Origin: an uncultured Brevinema sp.
Lineage (GTDB): Bacteria; Spirochaetota; Brevinematia; Brevinematales; Brevinemataceae
Assembly (NCBI GenBank): GCA_947040475.1
Contig: CAMRBT010000014.1
Coordinates: forward strand, 1 to 16,039
Direction of reading: 5' to 3'
Length of the DNA stretch: 16,039 bases
The translations under genes were made by a program, and so were the position numbers. The notes under the pieces are model-generated. The model ran no database searches. It was not told the origin of the DNA and saw nothing but the letters and a program-made list of their open reading frames with translations. Below, one piece after another: positions 14,827 through 16,039 of the stretch (positions are counted from its first letter, which is position 1; each line of letters begins with the position of its first letter).

Positions 14827-15456
14827 CTATAATAGAGAATCTAATAATTCTCTAAATGCTTTAGTTGTTTTATAAGGATCTTCCGCATTGTGAATAGCTC
14901 CAATAAGTGCTATTCCTTGCGCACCATGTTGTATGATACTGGCGGTATTTTGTAGAGTTATCCCTCCAATTGCCGTTAGGGGATGTTTGCTTAAAATCGA
15001 TAATTTTTGTACGCCATCTAATCCCCAAATAGTAGTTAGATTGGATTTGTTTTGTGAAGGGAAAACTGCACTAGCAGTAACATAGGCAAGATTGTCTTGT
15101 TGATTCGCTGTATGTAAATTATCTAAACTTTCTATAGAGACTCCAATCTGTCCCTGAGGAAGGAGAGTCAAAGCTTTTTTTATAGAGTCGTCCTTTTGTC
15201 CTATGTGTAGGTAAGGGGTATCAAGCTTTTGAGCAATGTTGGTAAAATCATTAATAACCAAGGGGATCTTGTAAGGAGTCAAAATGTCTATTAACAATTC
15301 TCCTAATTCTATAAGCTCGACTGGAGAAAGAGATTTTTCTCTTAACTGTAAAGAAGTAATCCCACCATCCGCACATTTTTTGATAAAGTCAAGGTATTTA
15401 GGAGTAGGGGTATCGTTTTTTTGGCTAATCAGCATAAGCCTATAAAAAGGGATCAT
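14827..15456 (-). CDS. thiE: Thiamine phosphate synthase ThiE
   Basis: Joins HMP-PP and thiazole phosphate to make thiamine monophosphate. I start it at 15456 (MIPFYRLML), which has AAGGAAAG just upstream. An in-frame ATG 15 codons earlier lies inside the riboswitch terminator hairpin and has no binding site. The 209-residue TIM barrel contains LQLREKS (36-42), VINDF (67-71), LHIGQKD (83-89), IGVSIES (104-110), AIGGIT (162-167) and GIALIGAI (181-188). The pyrophosphate-binding GPIFPTxTK segment of most ThiE proteins reads SAVFPSQNK (129-137). That is a clear departure, so a TenI-like or altered enzyme is possible, though operon context favours ThiE. First gene of the operon. Confidence 0.9.
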   Translation of the reverse strand: MIPFYRLMLISQKNDTPTPKYLDFIKKCADGGITSLQLREKSLSPVELIELGELLIDILTPYKIPLVINDFTNIAQKLDTPYLHIGQKDDSIKKALTLLPQGQIGVSIESLDNLHTANQQDNLAYVTASAVFPSQNKSNLTTIWGLDGVQKLSILSKHPLTAIGGITLQNTASIIQHGAQGIALIGAIHNAEDPYKTTKAFRELLDSLL

Positions 15457-15487
15457 TATTCTTTCCTTATAAATATGATGTTGAATC

Positions 15488-15512
15488 AAAAAAGCCCTCA
15501 TTAAAGAGAGCT
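15488..15512 (-). terminator. Riboswitch-controlled terminator upstream of thiE
   Basis: On the minus strand AGCTCTC (15506-15512) and GAGGGCT (15493-15499) form a 7-bp stem with one G-U, followed by TTTTTT. The CTCTCT of its 5' arm (15505-15510) can instead pair with AGGGAG of the aptamer's 3' strand (15547-15552). This is the expected antiterminator when TPP is absent. Pairing is seen; the switch is inferred from how TPP riboswitches work. A 7-bp AT-rich hairpin (15514-15540) lies between aptamer and terminator. Confidence 0.8.
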
Positions 15513-15542
15513 TATTTATCGAATTTTTGCTTTGATAAATAA

Positions 15543-15627
15543 TTGACTCCCTACGTTAGTGTTAACTAAATCAGGTTCTATCGGTGGTTACGCTGTAACC
15601 TCTCAGCCATTAAGGCACCCGAGTAAT
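15543..15627 (-). promoter_or_regulatory. TPP riboswitch (THI box) aptamer
   Basis: On the minus strand the conserved blocks appear in order: ACTCGGGTGCC, then GGCTGAGA (the pyrimidine-sensing loop), then GAACCTGAT, then the GTTAACACTAACGTAGGGAGT block (the last spans 15546-15566). Binding of thiamine pyrophosphate should stabilise this fold and let the terminator at 15488-15512 form, shutting off thiE-thiM-thiD-pnuT when thiamine is plentiful. Confidence 0.96.
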
Positions 15628-15638
15628 TATTATATTTA

Positions 15639-15667
15639 AGTATAATACAATTTGGCTTGTGAGTCAA
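15639..15667 (-). promoter_or_regulatory. Promoter of the thiamine salvage operon
   Basis: On the minus strand TTGACT (15662-15667), a 17-base spacer and TATACT (15639-15644). The expected start near 15632 is a few bases before the TPP aptamer. Confidence 0.8.
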
Positions 15668-15738
15668 TCAAAATTTTTCCACTTGATTAAATAAATCAAA
15701 TCTTATATGATAAACACAAGATTAGAAAGTAAAATCAT

Positions 15739-15773
15739 AAAAAAGACAGATCATTACAATCTGTCTTTTTTTA
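15739..15773 (-). terminator. Terminator of the zinc-ribbon membrane protein gene
   Basis: AAAAGACAGAT and ATCTGTCTTTT pair around CATTACA, with A and T tracts on both sides, so it can act in both directions. On the minus strand it follows the stop at 15795 by about 22 bases and insulates the thi promoter. Confidence 0.85.
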
Positions 15774-15794
15774 TTGAAATATGATGTTTATGAG

Positions 15795-16034
15795 TTAAAC
15801 GAGTTTTTCCCCACAAGCTTTACAAATTTTAAGATTTCTAGCTTTCCCTAAATATAGATCGCAGTTAGGGCATCTCCACATTTTAACAGAAAAAATTATA
15901 AATCCAACAATAGGAACAAATATAAGAAAAGTATAAGGTGAATTTGCACATAGCAATGTAGCTACAATCGTAACAATCGCTGCTATAGATCGGTCTCGTT
16001 TTTTCTTTTTGAATTCTTCTACAAAATCTCTCAT
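15795..16034 (-). CDS. Small membrane protein with C-terminal zinc ribbon, unknown function
   Basis: A 79-residue product begins with a charged, Lys-rich helix (1-15). Two hydrophobic segments follow (about 16-30 and 35-50), then a zinc-ribbon-like tail with cysteine pairs C55-x2-C58 and C71-x2-C74. The cysteines should bind one metal ion on the cytoplasmic side. I do not recognise a named family. The ATG is five bases from the window end, so its ribosome binding site cannot be seen and a start further upstream is possible. Confidence 0.65.
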   Translation of the reverse strand: MRDFVEEFKKKKRDRSIAAIVTIVATLLCANSPYTFLIFVPIVGFIIFSVKMWRCPNCDLYLGKARNLKICKACGEKLV

Positions 16035-16039
16035 AATAA

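Overview
The window is AT-rich, densely coded and most likely chromosomal DNA of a spirochaete. The best evidence is a tandem pair of FlaA-type flagellar filament outer-layer (sheath) proteins, a family typical of spirochaete periplasmic flagella. Lipoproteins with relaxed lipoboxes and a chemoreceptor fit this. Low-GC genera such as Brevinema or Brachyspira would suit, but the genus cannot be fixed from sequence alone. I saw no mobile element, CRISPR array, tRNA or rRNA.

Layout, left to right. (1) 1-52 is the start of a minus-strand exported protein that runs off the window. (2) 53-631 has no convincing protein gene. It holds two divergent promoters and, on the plus strand, a consensus promoter whose start point coincides with the first base of a long RNA helix. 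This is a probable structured non-coding RNA (about 239-432, possibly extending to a second terminator at 560) with a 6S-like rod shape and a second, crossing 21-bp helix. It is the most novel item here. (3) 632-4079 is a tight minus-strand genome-maintenance operon: rdgB (noncanonical NTP clean-up), a family 4 uracil-DNA glycosylase and priA (replication restart). (4) 4219-7044, plus strand: a lipoprotein of unknown role, then flaA1-flaA2 behind a promoter with a 26-bp perfect palindrome at its start point, ended by a strong terminator. (5) 7060-10307: two tandem, paralogous oligopeptide-type solute-binding lipoproteins, driven by a perfect TTGACA-17-TATAAT promoter, with terminators after each and no permease genes in view. 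(6) 10389-10766: a small membrane protein of unknown function, sharing a bidirectional terminator with the next gene. (7) 10802-12397, minus strand: a methyl-accepting chemotaxis protein with a multi-pass membrane sensor. (8) 12470-15667, minus strand: a thiamine salvage operon thiE-thiM-thiD-pnuT under a TPP riboswitch with its own promoter and terminator. (9) 15795-16034: a small minus-strand membrane protein with a C-terminal zinc ribbon, cut or nearly cut by the window edge.

How the parts work together: the thi operon imports thiamine (PnuT-like), phosphorylates salvaged thiazole (ThiM) and hydroxymethylpyrimidine (ThiD), and joins them (ThiE). No de novo thiC/thiG is visible. The rdgB-udg-priA operon couples nucleotide-pool cleaning, uracil excision and fork restart. 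The FlaA pair and the chemoreceptor belong to motility. Most promoters recognised have a 17-bp spacer, and several start points lie at or next to hairpins, so structured 5' ends seem common in this genome.
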